Assembly: GCF_003323715.1 (NCBI RefSeq)
Contig: NZ_QOIN01000034.1
Span: 62,001-126,000, forward strand
Length of the DNA: 64,000 nt
Source: Streptomyces diacarni
GTDB lineage: Bacteria > Actinomycetota > Actinomycetes > Streptomycetales > Streptomycetaceae
Direction: 5' to 3'
Position numbers and translations under genes: made by a program. The notes beneath the pieces are model-generated. The model was given only the letters and a program-made list of their open reading frames with translations. It ran no database searches and was not told the origin of the DNA. Positions 26,160 through 35,388 of this stretch are shown in pieces. The first letter of the stretch is position 1. Each line of letters starts with the position of its first letter.

Positions 26160-27157
26160 GCCGCGACCTCCTCGAGTGCGTTCTCGTCGTCCTTGTGGGT
26201 GGCCTTCTGGCCGGTGAGCGCCAAAAACACCTCGTCCAGGCTGGGCAGGTGGGTGGCGATGTCGGCGAGCGCGAAACCGCGCGCGCCCAGCAGCCCCACC
26301 ACGGCGGTCAGCTGTTCGTCGCTGACGATCGGGACGCTCACCAGGCCCTGGGCCTCGTCGGCCGTGGCACCCGCCACCCCGTCCAGGCCCGCCTGCGCGA
26401 GGGCGCCGACCATCCGCGTCACCTCGCCCGGGTCGCCGGGGCGGATCTCCAGCGTGCGGCCGCCCACCTTCGCCTTCAGCTCGGGCACCCGGCCCTCGGC
26501 GATGACCCGGCCGCGGTCGACCACCGTCAGCTCGCTGGCGAGCTGCTCGGCCTCCTCCATGTACTGCGTCGTGAGCAGCACCGTGTTGCCGTCGGCCACG
26601 ATGTTCTGCACCTCTTCCCACACCTCGTTACGGGTGCGCGGGTCGAGCCCGGTGGTGGGCTCGTCGAGGTAGAGCACCTTCGGGCGGCCGATCATGGACG
26701 CCGCCAGGTCGAGCCTGCGGCGCATGCCGCCGCTGTACTTGCTCGCCGGGCGCCGGGCCGCCTCGGTGAGGGAGAACCGCTCCAGCAGCTCGTCGGCGCG
26801 CTTGCGCGCCTCGGAGCGGGGCAGATCGAGCAGCCGCCCGATCATGTAGAGGTTCTCCCAGCCCGACAGCTTCTCGTCCACCGAGGCGTACTGCCCGGTG
26901 AGGCCGATCGTGCGGCGCAGTTGGCGGGGCTGGCGCACCACGTCGTACCCCGCGACCACCGCCGTGCCGGCGTCCGGCTGCAGCAGTGTGGACAGCATCC
27001 GCACCAGCGTCGTCTTGCCCGCTCCGTTCGGGCCGAGGACGCCCATGACCGTGCCCTCGCGCACGTCGAGGTCGATGCCGTCGACGGCCTTCGTCTCCCC
27101 GAAGTGCTTGACCAGTCCGCGGACCTCGACCGCGTTCGTCGTCTTCTCGCTCGTCAT
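26156..27157 (-). CDS. DrrA-like antibiotic-exporter ATP-binding protein
   Basis: This 333-residue ABC ATPase has Walker A GPNGAGKTTL, Q-loop region GLTGQYASVDEKL, signature YSGGMRRRLDLAA, Walker B VLYLDEPTTGLD and switch His replaced by Gln in LLTTQYMEEAEQL, as is normal in DrrA proteins. The C-terminal 90 residues match the DrrA regulatory extension. The ATG at 27157 is used; an upstream in-frame start exists but is less likely. It heads a two-gene operon with the permease. The likely role is energising export for self-resistance or secretion. Confidence 0.9.
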   Translation of the reverse strand: MTSEKTTNAVEVRGLVKHFGETKAVDGIDLDVREGTVMGVLGPNGAGKTTLVRMLSTLLQPDAGTAVVAGYDVVRQPRQLRRTIGLTGQYASVDEKLSGWENLYMIGRLLDLPRSEARKRADELLERFSLTEAARRPASKYSGGMRRRLDLAASMIGRPKVLYLDEPTTGLDPRTRNEVWEEVQNIVADGNTVLLTTQYMEEAEQLASELTVVDRGRVIAEGRVPELKAKVGGRTLEIRPGDPGEVTRMVGALAQAGLDGVAGATADEAQGLVSVPIVSDEQLTAVVGLLGARGFALADIATHLPSLDEVFLALTGQKATHKDDENALEEVAA

Positions 27158-27234
27158 GCCTGTCAAGATGCCAGGTGCCACCGACAAACCACCGACACGC
27201 CGCCGACAGCCCGGACCCGGGGCGCTGTCGGTTT

Positions 27235-27270
27235 CCGCCCGCCCGCCACCGGGAGGCGGCGGACGGGCGG
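27235..27270 (-). terminator. Hairpin after panB
   Basis: CCGCCCGCCCGCC (27235-27247) and GGCGGACGGGCGG (27258-27270) pair with one mismatch. The hairpin starts 20 bases past the panB stop. A further CCGACAGC/GCTGTCGG pair lies around 27203-27231, nearer the exporter operon. Confidence 0.55.
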
Positions 27271-27290
27271 AGGACGGCGCGGGTGAAGGG

Positions 27291-28118
27291 TCACTCGTAG
27301 GAGTGCTCGGCTGCCGGGAACGCCCCGGAGACGACGTCCTCGGCGTAGGCGCGCGCGGCGTCGGTGAGCGCGCCCCGCACGTCGGCGTACCGCTTCACGA
27401 AGCGGGGCAGCTTGCCGGGCGTGAGACCTGCCATGTCGGTCCACACCAGGACCTGCGCGTCGCAGTCGGCCCCCGCCCCGATGCCGACGGTGGGCACCTG
27501 CAATGCCCGGGTGACCTGGGCGGCGACGGACGCGGGCACCATCTCCAGGACGACGGCGAAGGCCCCGGCGTCCTGGACGGCCTTGGCGTCCCGCAGCAGC
27601 TGGTCCGCCGCCTCCTCGCCGCGGCCCTGCACCCGGTAGCCCATGGCGTGCACGGACTGGGGGGTCAGTCCGATGTGCGCCATCACGGGAATGCCGGAGC
27701 GCACCAGGAGCCCGATCTGGTCGGCGGAGCGCTCGCCGCCTTCCAGCTTCACAGCGCCCGCCCCGGCTTCCTTGACCAGCCGGGTGGCGCTGCGCAGGGC
27801 CTGGACCTCGCCCTCCTGGTACGAGCCGAACGGCAGGTCGGCGACGACGAGGGCCCGGCCGGTGCCGCGGACGACGCCGGCGGTCAGCAGGGTCATCTGG
27901 TCGAGGGTGACGGGGACGGTCGTCTCGTAGCCCAGGTGGCAGTTGCCGGCCGAGTCGCCGACGAGCAGCACGGGGATGCCGGCCTCGTCGAGGACCGAGG
28001 CGGTCATCGCGTCGTACGCGGTGAGCATCGGCCACCTCTCGCCCCGCTCCTTGGCGAGTGCGAGGTCGCGCACGGTCACACGGCGATTCCGGGTTCCCCC
28101 GTAGAGCGTTTGAGGCAT
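27291..28118 (-). CDS. panB: 3-methyl-2-oxobutanoate hydroxymethyltransferase (ketopantoate synthesis)
   Basis: This 275-residue cytosolic enzyme transfers a hydroxymethyl group from 5,10-methylene-tetrahydrofolate to alpha-ketoisovalerate, the first step of pantothenate and coenzyme A synthesis. The family signatures are present: metal-binding LLVGDSAGN and [35 protein letters not shown] and the catalytic-Glu region VLEMVP. It is the usual length. GGAGA lies 7 bases before the ATG at 28118. It is transcribed alone, with a terminator hairpin downstream. Confidence 0.96.
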   Translation of the reverse strand: MPQTLYGGTRNRRVTVRDLALAKERGERWPMLTAYDAMTASVLDEAGIPVLLVGDSAGNCHLGYETTVPVTLDQMTLLTAGVVRGTGRALVVADLPFGSYQEGEVQALRSATRLVKEAGAGAVKLEGGERSADQIGLLVRSGIPVMAHIGLTPQSVHAMGYRVQGRGEEAADQLLRDAKAVQDAGAFAVVLEMVPASVAAQVTRALQVPTVGIGAGADCDAQVLVWTDMAGLTPGKLPRFVKRYADVRGALTDAARAYAEDVVSGAFPAAEHSYE

Positions 28119-28633
28119 GGCTCTGTCTCCAAAATGTCGTCTCGAAGCGCCCTGACGGCGTCTCCGGATCAGAACCCATGCTGGCACGCACCCGGCGGCC
28201 CCGGTAGGGGTGCGCCACCTCGGCGGACCCGGGGGCTCCGGGCCGTCTGGCCCTGGGTGCGCGGCCATGTGCCCCTGCGTGTGCGGCTGCGTACTGCGTT
28301 CCCCCGCGTGGTACTGCGTTCCCCTGCGTACACGGCCGCGTACGCCCTGCGTGCGGGGCCGGGTGCGCTCTGCGTGCGCAGCCGTGTACCTTTCTGCATG
28401 CGCAGCCGGTGGGACGCGCGTTGTGTCACAGCCGCGAAACCACCTCGACCAGCCGGAACCCGGCAGGCCCCTCCCCTCGTCCTCCCAGCAGACTCCCTAC
28501 CCAACCACCGGGTTCCGGGCGACCCCACCGGTTAATGGGCGAAAACAGCAGTTGGACCGAAGCGTTCAACTGGTCGAGAACCGGCATCACCTATCGTTCA
28601 TCGGGCACCAGCACAGGCAAGTGAGGACGGCGG
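28119..28633. other. 515-base non-coding spacer with short direct repeats
   Basis: No convincing gene is seen. The segment carries GTACTGCGTTCCCC twice (28291-28304 and 28311-28324, period 20) and repeated TGCGTGCGCAGCC/TGCATGCGCAGCC near 28371-28407. It must contain the divergent promoters of panB and of the EEP-domain gene, which I could not pinpoint. Confidence 0.5.
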
Positions 28634-29692
28634 ATGGCGCGCGCGTACACGTCGGAGGCCACGCACAGCGAAGAAGGCGACCGGCGGGCGGGATTGTTCT
28701 CCCGGCTCGCACGGCGGCCGGGCGGCCGCCAGGGCCGGGCCTTCTCCCGCTGGTCGGGACCGGGCAAGTGGCGGCGCGGCTGGGTGCCGGCGGCGCTCGC
28801 GGTCGTCCTCGCCCTGGTGTTCCTCCTGCACGCGGAGATCCCCAACTCCATCGGCAACATCGGTTCGCTGTGGGAGACGTTCCTGCCCTGGGGCGGCCTG
28901 GGGATCGTGGTGCTGCTCGTCGTGGGGGTGCTGCGCCGCTCGGCCACCGCGCTGCTCGCCCTGGTGCTGCCCTCGCTCGTGTGGTTGAACCTGTTCGGCG
29001 GCGTCTTCGGTGACAAGTCGACCAGCGCGGCGGGTGATCTGACGGTCGTCACCCACAACGTCAACGCGGACAACCCCGATCCGCGGGGCACGGCCAGGAA
29101 GCTGGCCGCCTCCGGCGCGGACGTCATCGCGCTGGAGGAGGTGTCCCGCACGCAGGCCGCCTCCTACGAGGAGGGCCTGGAGAAGTCCTACCCGTACCAC
29201 AAGCTCACCGGCACGGTCGGGATCTGGAGCAAGTACCCGCTGACCGACACCCGGCCCCTCGACCTCAAGATGGGCTGGCCCCGTGCCATGCGCGCCACCG
29301 TCGAGACGCCCAAGGGGGACGTGGCCGTCTACGCGGCGCATCTGCCGTCCGTGCGTGTGCAGTTCCGTGCGGGCTTCACGGCCGGGCAGCGGGACGGCAG
29401 CGCCAGGGCGCTCGGTGACGCGCTCTCCGACGACCCGGCGGACAACGTGGTCCTCCTCGGCGATCTGAACGGCACCATGAACGACCGTGCGCTCGCCCCG
29501 ATCACCTCGCAGCTGCGCTCCGCGCAGGGTGCTGCGGGCGACGGGTTCGGCTTCAGCTGGCCCGCCTCGTTCCCGATGGCGCGGATCGACCAGATCATGG
29601 TCAAGGGCCCGGATCCGGTCTCCGCCTGGACTCTGCCGTCCACCGGCAGCGATCACCTGCCGATCGGGGCGAAGCTGAACCTCGCGGACTGA
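28634..29692 (+). CDS. Membrane-anchored endonuclease/exonuclease/phosphatase-domain protein (VanJ-like)
   Basis: This is a 352-residue protein. A basic N-terminal tail is followed by three membrane helices (about 50-125) and then an external EEP-fold domain with THNVNADNPDP, DVIALEEV, IWSKYPL, LLGDLNGTM and terminal GSDHLPI motifs, giving the metal and catalytic Asp/His set. This layout matches VanJ and related actinobacterial proteins, which act on lipid-linked cell-wall precursors and affect glycopeptide (teicoplanin) susceptibility. That functional link is from the family, not from this sequence. GAGGACGG lies before the ATG. Confidence 0.82.
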   Translation: MARAYTSEATHSEEGDRRAGLFSRLARRPGGRQGRAFSRWSGPGKWRRGWVPAALAVVLALVFLLHAEIPNSIGNIGSLWETFLPWGGLGIVVLLVVGVLRRSATALLALVLPSLVWLNLFGGVFGDKSTSAAGDLTVVTHNVNADNPDPRGTARKLAASGADVIALEEVSRTQAASYEEGLEKSYPYHKLTGTVGIWSKYPLTDTRPLDLKMGWPRAMRATVETPKGDVAVYAAHLPSVRVQFRAGFTAGQRDGSARALGDALSDDPADNVVLLGDLNGTMNDRALAPITSQLRSAQGAAGDGFGFSWPASFPMARIDQIMVKGPDPVSAWTLPSTGSDHLPIGAKLNLAD

Positions 29693-29948
29693 GCACGGCC
29701 GCACACCCCGCGTGCGCGCGCTCGCGACAGGAGGGCGCCGGGTTCCGCGGCCGGCTTCGCCTGCCCTTAACGCCGTGTTTTGCGCCGCGGAACATCTGGC
29801 TGCGAGACTTTGTTCTTCGGCAAAACATTCAGGGTCGGCACACCCTGCAGGGCGCCCAGCGCCGCGCCGCCCTGCCCTGTCCGCGCGCGTGCTCGCGCAC
29901 CCCTGATCATTCCGTTGAGCTCGACATCCCCCGAAAGGTTCTTACCGC

Positions 29949-31148
29949 ATGCCTCTGGCTCTGCTCGCACTCGCTGTGGGCGCCTTCGGGATCGGCACCA
30001 CCGAGTTCGTGATGATGGGCCTGCTGCCGAACGTCGCCGACGATCTCGGCACGTCCGTACCGACCGCTGGTTACCTGGTCTCCGCCTACGCGCTCGGCGT
30101 CGTCCTCGGCGCCCCGCTGCTCACCGCCGTCGGCGCGCGCGTCCCGCGCAAGCTGATGCTGCTGCTGTTGATGGCGCTGTTCACACTCGGCAACCTCGCC
30201 TCGGCGCTCGCGCCCGGGTTCGGCACCCTGTTGGCGGGGCGGGTGCTGGCCGGGCTGCCGCACGGTGCCTTCTTCGGTGTCGGCGCCGTGGTCGCCGCGC
30301 GTCTGGTGCGCGAGGGCCGGGCCGCCCGCGCCGTCGCCACGATGTTCCTCGGGCTGACCGTCGCCAACATCGTCGGCGTCCCCGGCGGTACCGCGCTGGG
30401 CCAGCAGCTGGGCTGGCGCGCCACCTTCGTGGTCGTCACCCTCATCGGCCTGGTCGCGATGGTCTCCCTCGCCCTGCTGGTGCCGCGTCTGCCCCCGGAG
30501 CACCAGGGCGGGGTCCGGCACGAGCTGCGTGCCCTGGGCAACCGCCAGGTCGTCCTCGGGCTGCTGACCGCCGTCTTCGGCTTCGGCGGCGTCTTCGCCG
30601 TCTACAGCTACCTCGCCTCGATGATGACGGAGGTCACCGGGCTGGCCGAGTCGTCCGTGACGTGGGTGCTCGCCCTCTTCGGCATCGGCATGACGCTCGG
30701 CACGCTCGTCGCGGGGCCGCTGACCGACCGGGCCCCGCGCCGCACCCTGTACGCGGCGCTGGGTCTGATGGCCGTGATCATGGTGGTCTTCCACTTCGCG
30801 GCGCCGGTGAAGTGGGCGGCCCTGGTGCTGGTGGGGCTGCTGGGCGCCGTCGGCTTCCTGATCACCACGCCGGTCCAGATGCTGGTGATGCGCGCCGCCT
30901 CGAACGCGCCCACGCTGGCCTCGGCGTCGAACCACTCGGCGTTCAACCTCGCCAACGCGGGCGGTGCCTGGCTCGGCGGTGTCGTCATCGCGGCGGGCTG
31001 GGGCTGGATGTCGCCGACCCTCGTCGGCGCGGTCCTCGCCCTGGCGGGTCTGGGGATCGCGCTCATGGCGGGCGCCGCGGCCCGCGGCGAGTCGCGGGTG
31101 GTGGCCCGTGCGGGCGAGCACCCGGTGGAGGTCCACTCGGGCAGCTGA
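29949..31148 (+). CDS. DHA1-family MFS exporter (AraJ/CmlA-like)
   Basis: This 399-residue protein has 12 helices and the subfamily start GAFGIGTTEFVMMGLLPNVA, typical of sugar-efflux and chloramphenicol-type exporters of the DHA1 group. Motif A-like GARVPRKLML and the motif C-like VPGGTALGQQLGWR follow. The ATG at 29949 is preceded by AAAGG. It ends just before a strong terminator hairpin. No regulator adjoins. The substrate is unknown. Confidence 0.9.
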   Translation: MPLALLALAVGAFGIGTTEFVMMGLLPNVADDLGTSVPTAGYLVSAYALGVVLGAPLLTAVGARVPRKLMLLLLMALFTLGNLASALAPGFGTLLAGRVLAGLPHGAFFGVGAVVAARLVREGRAARAVATMFLGLTVANIVGVPGGTALGQQLGWRATFVVVTLIGLVAMVSLALLVPRLPPEHQGGVRHELRALGNRQVVLGLLTAVFGFGGVFAVYSYLASMMTEVTGLAESSVTWVLALFGIGMTLGTLVAGPLTDRAPRRTLYAALGLMAVIMVVFHFAAPVKWAALVLVGLLGAVGFLITTPVQMLVMRAASNAPTLASASNHSAFNLANAGGAWLGGVVIAAGWGWMSPTLVGAVLALAGLGIALMAGAAARGESRVVARAGEHPVEVHSGS

Positions 31149-31206
31149 GGCCCGTGGGGTCGACTCGTGGGGCCGACTCGTGAGGCCGAGGTGTGTACGA
31201 CGTGGA

Positions 31207-31237
31207 TGTCCCGTGACGCGTGGGGCGTCACGGGACA
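31207..31237 (+). terminator. 13-bp stem terminator after MFS gene
   Basis: TGTCCCGTGACGC (31207-31219) and GCGTCACGGGACA (31225-31237) are perfect complements around a 5-base loop, about 60 bases past the exporter stop codon. Confidence 0.75.
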
Positions 31238-31258
31238 CGCGTGGATGCGGGGATTGAT

Positions 31259-31286
31259 GTGACCTGAGTCACTGGCTATGCCAGTG
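31259..31286. promoter_or_regulatory. Two adjoining palindromes upstream of small secreted protein gene
   Basis: GTGAC-CTGA-GTCAC (31259-31272) and CACTGGC-TAT-GCCAGTG (31270-31286) overlap by three bases. They are possible operators for the gene at 31459 or further terminator structure. No other gene is seen in 31149-31458. Confidence 0.4.
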
Positions 31287-31458
31287 GCAGGTGCCCCGGT
31301 CGCTGCATACGCTCTTCGACAGCACCACGGGGATCGCCAACTACACCGCGCGCACAGCGAGTTGAGGCGTCGCGTCGGGTTCGTCGGACAGGCGTGCCCG
31401 CCGCCGTTTCGGCGCGTCCTCCCGTGGGGTCCGTCCGTGTTTCCAGGGAGGAACCCGC

Positions 31459-31731
31459 ATGAGATCCCGTTCGGTCCGTCTCGCCGTCACCGCCTCAGCC
31501 GTCGCGCTGCTCGGCACCCTCGCCGCCGCGGCCCCGGCCGCCGCCGCGCCCCAGCACTCCGCAACCGGCACGTCCTCCGTCGAGCAGGCCGCCGCCTGGG
31601 AGTTCGTGGCCTGGTACCCCAACAAGACCCAGTGCCAGAACGGCGGCGCCTACTACCTCCGCCACGGCTACAGCAACTACATCTGCGAGCTGGACCCGAT
31701 GCGCGGCTGGGCGTTGATGGTCGGGGAGTAA
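31459..31731 (+). CDS. Small secreted protein with one cysteine pair
   Basis: This 90-residue precursor has a clear Sec signal peptide (about 30 residues, ending AAAPAAAAP). The mature part is about 60 residues, with two cysteines (TQCQNGG and NYICELD) that could form one disulfide, and aromatic-rich stretches (YYLRHGYSNYICEL). CAGGGAGG lies upstream of the ATG. It resembles a class of small actinobacterial secreted proteins of unknown role. It is monocistronic, bounded by hairpins on both sides. Confidence 0.82.
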   Translation: MRSRSVRLAVTASAVALLGTLAAAAPAAAAPQHSATGTSSVEQAAAWEFVAWYPNKTQCQNGGAYYLRHGYSNYICELDPMRGWALMVGE

Positions 31732-31752
31732 TCCCCGGCGTCCGCAGGCAGC

Positions 31753-31784
31753 CGGCTCGCCCGCCGCACCGGGCGGGCGAGCCG
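31753..31784. terminator. Bidirectional terminator between secreted protein gene and nadE
   Basis: CGGCTCGCCCGCC (31753-31765) and GGCGGGCGAGCCG (31772-31784) are perfect complements, lying between two convergent stop codons (31731 and 31806). Confidence 0.75.
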
Positions 31785-31805
31785 ACCGCGCCGTCGTATC
31801 CGGCC

Positions 31806-33557
31806 TCAGCCCTCCCGCCAGCCGTTCGTGATCGGCAGGCGGCGGTCCTTGCCGAAGCCCTTGGGGGAGATCTTGGTGCCCGGCGGGTACTGGCGGCGCT
31901 TGTACTCCGCGCGGTCGGTCATCCGTAGCACGCGGCGCACCGTCTCCGCGTCGAAGCCCGCCGCGACGATGTCGGCGGCGCCCTGGTCCCCGTCGACGTA
32001 CCGCTTCAGGATGCCGTCGAGCACGTCGTAGTCGGGCAGCGAGTCCGTGTCGACCTGGCCGGGCGCCAGCTCGGCGCTGGGCGGCTTGGTGATCGAGCGC
32101 TCCGGGATGGGCGGGGTCTCGCCGCGCTCCCGGGCCGCGCGGTTGCGCCAGGTGGCCAGGCGGAAGATGTTCGTCTTGTAGACGTCCTTGATCGGGCCGT
32201 AGGCGCCGACCGAGTCGCCGTAGAGCGTCGAGTAGCCCACCGCGAGCTCCGACTTGTTGCCCGGGGCCAGCACGATGTGGCCCTCCTGGTTGGAGAGCGC
32301 CATCAGCAGGGTGCCGCGCAGCCGGGACTGGAGGTTCTCCTCGGCGACGCCCGTCAGCTCCAGGGAGCCCATGTACGCGGCGAACATCGGCTCGATCTCG
32401 ACGGTGCGGACGTTGCAGCCCGTGCGCTCGGCCAGCTCGGCGGCGTCCTCCTTGGAGTGTTCGGAGGAGTAGCGCGAGGGCATGGCGACGCCGTGGACGT
32501 TCTCGGCGCCCACCGCGTCGCAGGCCAGCGCGGCGGTCAGCGCGGAGTCGATGCCGCCGGACAGCCCGATCAGCACCGAGCGGAAGCCGTTCTTGGCGGC
32601 GTAGGCGCGCAGGCCGACGACGAGCGCCGTGTAGATCTCCTCGTCGTCCTCCATGCGCGGCGCCTCGCTGCCGGTGGCCTCCGGCTCGTACGCCGCGAGC
32701 GGCTCGGCGGTCAGTACCCGGTGCTCGACGCGCAGCCCGTCGTCCACGGTGCCCGAGGGCGGAGTGGCGGCGGCAGCGGGCAGCTCCAGGTCGAGGACGA
32801 CGCAGCCGGGCTCGAACTGGGGAGCCCGGGCGATGACGCCGCCGTCCGCGTCGACCACGATCGAGTCGCCGTCGAAGACCAGCTCGTCCTGGCCGCCGGT
32901 CTTCGCCAGGTAGGCGGTGGTGCAGCCCGCCTCCTGCGCGCGCTTGCGGACCAGCTCCAGGCGGGTGTCGTCCTTGTCCCGCTCGTACGGCGAGGCGTTG
33001 ACGGACAGCAGCAACCCGGCGCCCGCGCTGCGCGCGGCCGGCACCCGACCGCCCTCCTGCCACAGGTCCTCGCAGATGGCGAGGGCCACGTCGACGCCGT
33101 GCACGCGGATGACGGGCATCGTGTCGCCCGGCACGAAGTAGCGGAACTCGTCGAAGACGCCGTAGTTCGGCAGGTGGTGCTTGGCGAACGTCAAAACGCT
33201 CTCGCCGCGGTGCAGCACCGCGGCCGCGTTCTGCGGCGCCCCGGCGGGCTGCCCGTAGCGGGACTGCCCCTGTGCGCAGCGGTCGAGGTAGCCGACGACG
33301 ACCGGCACCTCGCCCAGCCCCTCGTCGGCCAGCCGCCGCGCGAGGTCCCGCACCGCGGTGCGGGACGCCTCGACGAACGACCGGCGCAACGCCAGGTCCT
33401 CGACCGGGTAGCCGGTCAGCATCATCTCCGGGAAGGCCACCAGGTGGGCGCCCTGCTCGACGGAGTGCCGGGTCCAGCGGAGGACGGCCGCGGCATTGCC
33501 CTCCAGGTCGCCGACGGTGGAGTCGATCTGATTCAGCGCGAGACGTAGTTGAGCCAC
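31806..33557 (-). CDS. nadE: Glutamine-dependent NAD+ synthetase
   Basis: This 583-residue cytosolic enzyme converts deamido-NAD+ to NAD+ with ATP, taking ammonia from glutamine. The N-terminal nitrilase-type glutaminase domain (about 1-275) has the Glu44 (AFPEMM), Lys126 (FAKHHLPNYG) and Cys162 (AICEDLW) triad. The C-terminal synthetase domain carries the PP-loop LIGLSGGIDSALTAAL and the later VGYSTLYGDSVGAYGPIKD segment. The length is normal for the bacterial fused form. It is monocistronic, with a terminator on its 3' side. Confidence 0.96.
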   Translation of the reverse strand: MAQLRLALNQIDSTVGDLEGNAAAVLRWTRHSVEQGAHLVAFPEMMLTGYPVEDLALRRSFVEASRTAVRDLARRLADEGLGEVPVVVGYLDRCAQGQSRYGQPAGAPQNAAAVLHRGESVLTFAKHHLPNYGVFDEFRYFVPGDTMPVIRVHGVDVALAICEDLWQEGGRVPAARSAGAGLLLSVNASPYERDKDDTRLELVRKRAQEAGCTTAYLAKTGGQDELVFDGDSIVVDADGGVIARAPQFEPGCVVLDLELPAAAATPPSGTVDDGLRVEHRVLTAEPLAAYEPEATGSEAPRMEDDEEIYTALVVGLRAYAAKNGFRSVLIGLSGGIDSALTAALACDAVGAENVHGVAMPSRYSSEHSKEDAAELAERTGCNVRTVEIEPMFAAYMGSLELTGVAEENLQSRLRGTLLMALSNQEGHIVLAPGNKSELAVGYSTLYGDSVGAYGPIKDVYKTNIFRLATWRNRAARERGETPPIPERSITKPPSAELAPGQVDTDSLPDYDVLDGILKRYVDGDQGAADIVAAGFDAETVRRVLRMTDRAEYKRRQYPPGTKISPKGFGKDRRLPITNGWREG

Positions 33558-33629
33558 GGGCCCGAGTGTAATCGTCGGGCTGACGTTTAGGGGCGGGCCC
33601 CGACCGGCGTCCGGCGCCCGCCCCCATGC

Positions 33630-35246
33630 TCACTTACGGTAGCCGAGCACCGTCATCATGCCCGCCTCACCGTGGTAGACGTTGTGGCAGTGGACCATCC
33701 ACAGGCCCGGGTTGTCGGCGTCGAAGTCCACCTCCAGCGTCTTGCCGGGAAGCACGATCGAGGTGTCCTTGCGCGGACCGCCGTCCGGCAGGGCGAACGT
33801 GTGGCCGTGCAGGTGCATCGGGTGCCACATGTCCGTGGTGTTCACGAACCGCAGCCGCACCCGCTCGCCCGCCGTGACGGGGTGGCGCTGCTCCGGGTCG
33901 TACTTCTTGCCGTTGATGCCCCAGTCGTACGTCGCCATGGAGCCCGTCAGCTTGAAGGTGACCGTACGGTCGGGCCTGTCCGCCTCGAGGCGGACCGGGC
34001 CTTCGGCCCTGAGCTTGTCGGCGGTCAGCAGCGTGCCGTCCAGCTCCCCGGGGCGGGACTTCGGCGACGGCGTGGCGCCCCCGCCGGTGCGCAGCAGCGC
34101 ACGGGCCTGCGCCTTCTTGCCCTCGGCCAGCGCCGTGAGCGGGAAGACGCCGTCCTTGACGGTGACGAGCACGTCGTAGCGCTCGCCCATGCCCAGCAGC
34201 AGCGCGTCCGTGGTGGCGTGCTCGACCGGGTAGCCGTCGGTGTGGGTGACGGTCATGCGGTGGCCGCCGAGCGCGACGCGGAAGGCCGTGTCGCCGCCCG
34301 CGTTGACCAGCCGGATCCGCACCCGGTCGCCCGGCCGCGCCCGGAAGCTCTCCGGATCCTGCGGGGTGCGGCCGTTCACCAGGTAGTACGGGTACTTCAC
34401 ATCCCCCGCGTCGCCGCCCAGCAGCGCACTCGTGGCCCCCATCATCATCCGCGAGGGCCCCTTGTCCCCCTTCCCCGCCGGGCGGGAGCCACCGCCCATC
34501 CCGTGCATGCCGTGACCACCGGACGCGCTCGGGCCGTCCTTGCCGCCGTCGTCCCCGCCCATGCCGCCGTGGTCCATGCCTCCGTCGCCGTGGTCCATGC
34601 CCTTGCTCAGCTCGGCCAGGACGCCGTCCGGCGTGGAGCCCTCGACGCCGTCCACCCAGTCGTCGAGGACGACCACCCACTCCTTGTCGTACTCCAGCGG
34701 CTCCTTCGGGTCCTCCACGATCAGCGGCGCGTACAGCCCCCGGTCCTGCTGGACCCCCGAGTGCGGATGGAACCAGTACGTGCCCGGGTGGGTGACGGCG
34801 AAGCGGTAGGTGAAGTCGGCGCCCGGCTTGATCTCCCGCTGGGTGAGCGCGGGCACCCCGTCCATGTCGTTGCGCAGCGCCAGCCCGTGCCAGTGCAGGG
34901 ACGTCGCCTCCGGCAGATGGTTGGCGAGCGTCAGCGCGAGCGTGCTGCCCGCGGTGATCCGCACCTCCTTGCCGGGTGCCCGGTCGCCGTACGCCCAGGT
35001 GGGAACGGACGTGCCAGCGCCCAGCTCCAGACGGGTGCGGGTGGCGGTGAGCCGCACCTTCTCGGTACGGCCCTTCGGGCGGTCGGTCTCGGCGGCGCGT
35101 ACCTCGGCACCGTCGGGCTCGACGTAGCGGTGCCCGCCGCCCGCGCCGTCGGCGCTGCGGGGCTCGGAACAGGCCGCCAGCAGACCGCCGGCGGTGAGGG
35201 CCGCACCGGTGCCGAGCACGGTGCGACGGGTGGGAAGGGAACGCAT
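33630..35246 (-). CDS. Secreted multicopper oxidase (CopA-like), Tat/lipoprotein signal
   Basis: This 538-residue oxidase couples substrate (possibly Cu(I)) oxidation to reduction of O2. The N-terminus has a twin-arginine-like TRRTVLGTG followed by LLAACS, which could be a lipobox. All copper motifs are present: HWHG, WFHPHSG, HPMHLHGHTF and HCHNVYHGEAGMM. A Met/His/Gly-rich insert around residues 220-275 (KGMDHGDGGMDHGGMG and GGHGMHGMGGG, followed by SRMMMGA) resembles copper-handling loops of CopA/CueO-type enzymes. GAGG precedes the ATG at 35246. A DUF6153-like protein gene lies just upstream on the same strand. A role in copper tolerance is an inference. Confidence 0.9.
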   Translation of the reverse strand: MRSLPTRRTVLGTGAALTAGGLLAACSEPRSADGAGGGHRYVEPDGAEVRAAETDRPKGRTEKVRLTATRTRLELGAGTSVPTWAYGDRAPGKEVRITAGSTLALTLANHLPEATSLHWHGLALRNDMDGVPALTQREIKPGADFTYRFAVTHPGTYWFHPHSGVQQDRGLYAPLIVEDPKEPLEYDKEWVVVLDDWVDGVEGSTPDGVLAELSKGMDHGDGGMDHGGMGGDDGGKDGPSASGGHGMHGMGGGSRPAGKGDKGPSRMMMGATSALLGGDAGDVKYPYYLVNGRTPQDPESFRARPGDRVRIRLVNAGGDTAFRVALGGHRMTVTHTDGYPVEHATTDALLLGMGERYDVLVTVKDGVFPLTALAEGKKAQARALLRTGGGATPSPKSRPGELDGTLLTADKLRAEGPVRLEADRPDRTVTFKLTGSMATYDWGINGKKYDPEQRHPVTAGERVRLRFVNTTDMWHPMHLHGHTFALPDGGPRKDTSIVLPGKTLEVDFDADNPGLWMVHCHNVYHGEAGMMTVLGYRK

Positions 35247-35388
35247 GGGGATACCTCGCGTGGTCGTCTCCTGATGTCGTAGCCGGGCACACGCGCGCCC
35301 GCGCGCTCGCGGCGCGCATCGTTCGGGCCCGTGGGCAGCCGGTGGCTTGCCCCCGGGGCGAGTGGAGTGGGCGGGCGTGCGGGCCCTG

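Noticed and set aside
28169..28528. Possible small minus-strand gene between panB and the EEP gene
   Set aside because: Low-complexity Arg-rich product over short DNA repeats, no ribosome site.
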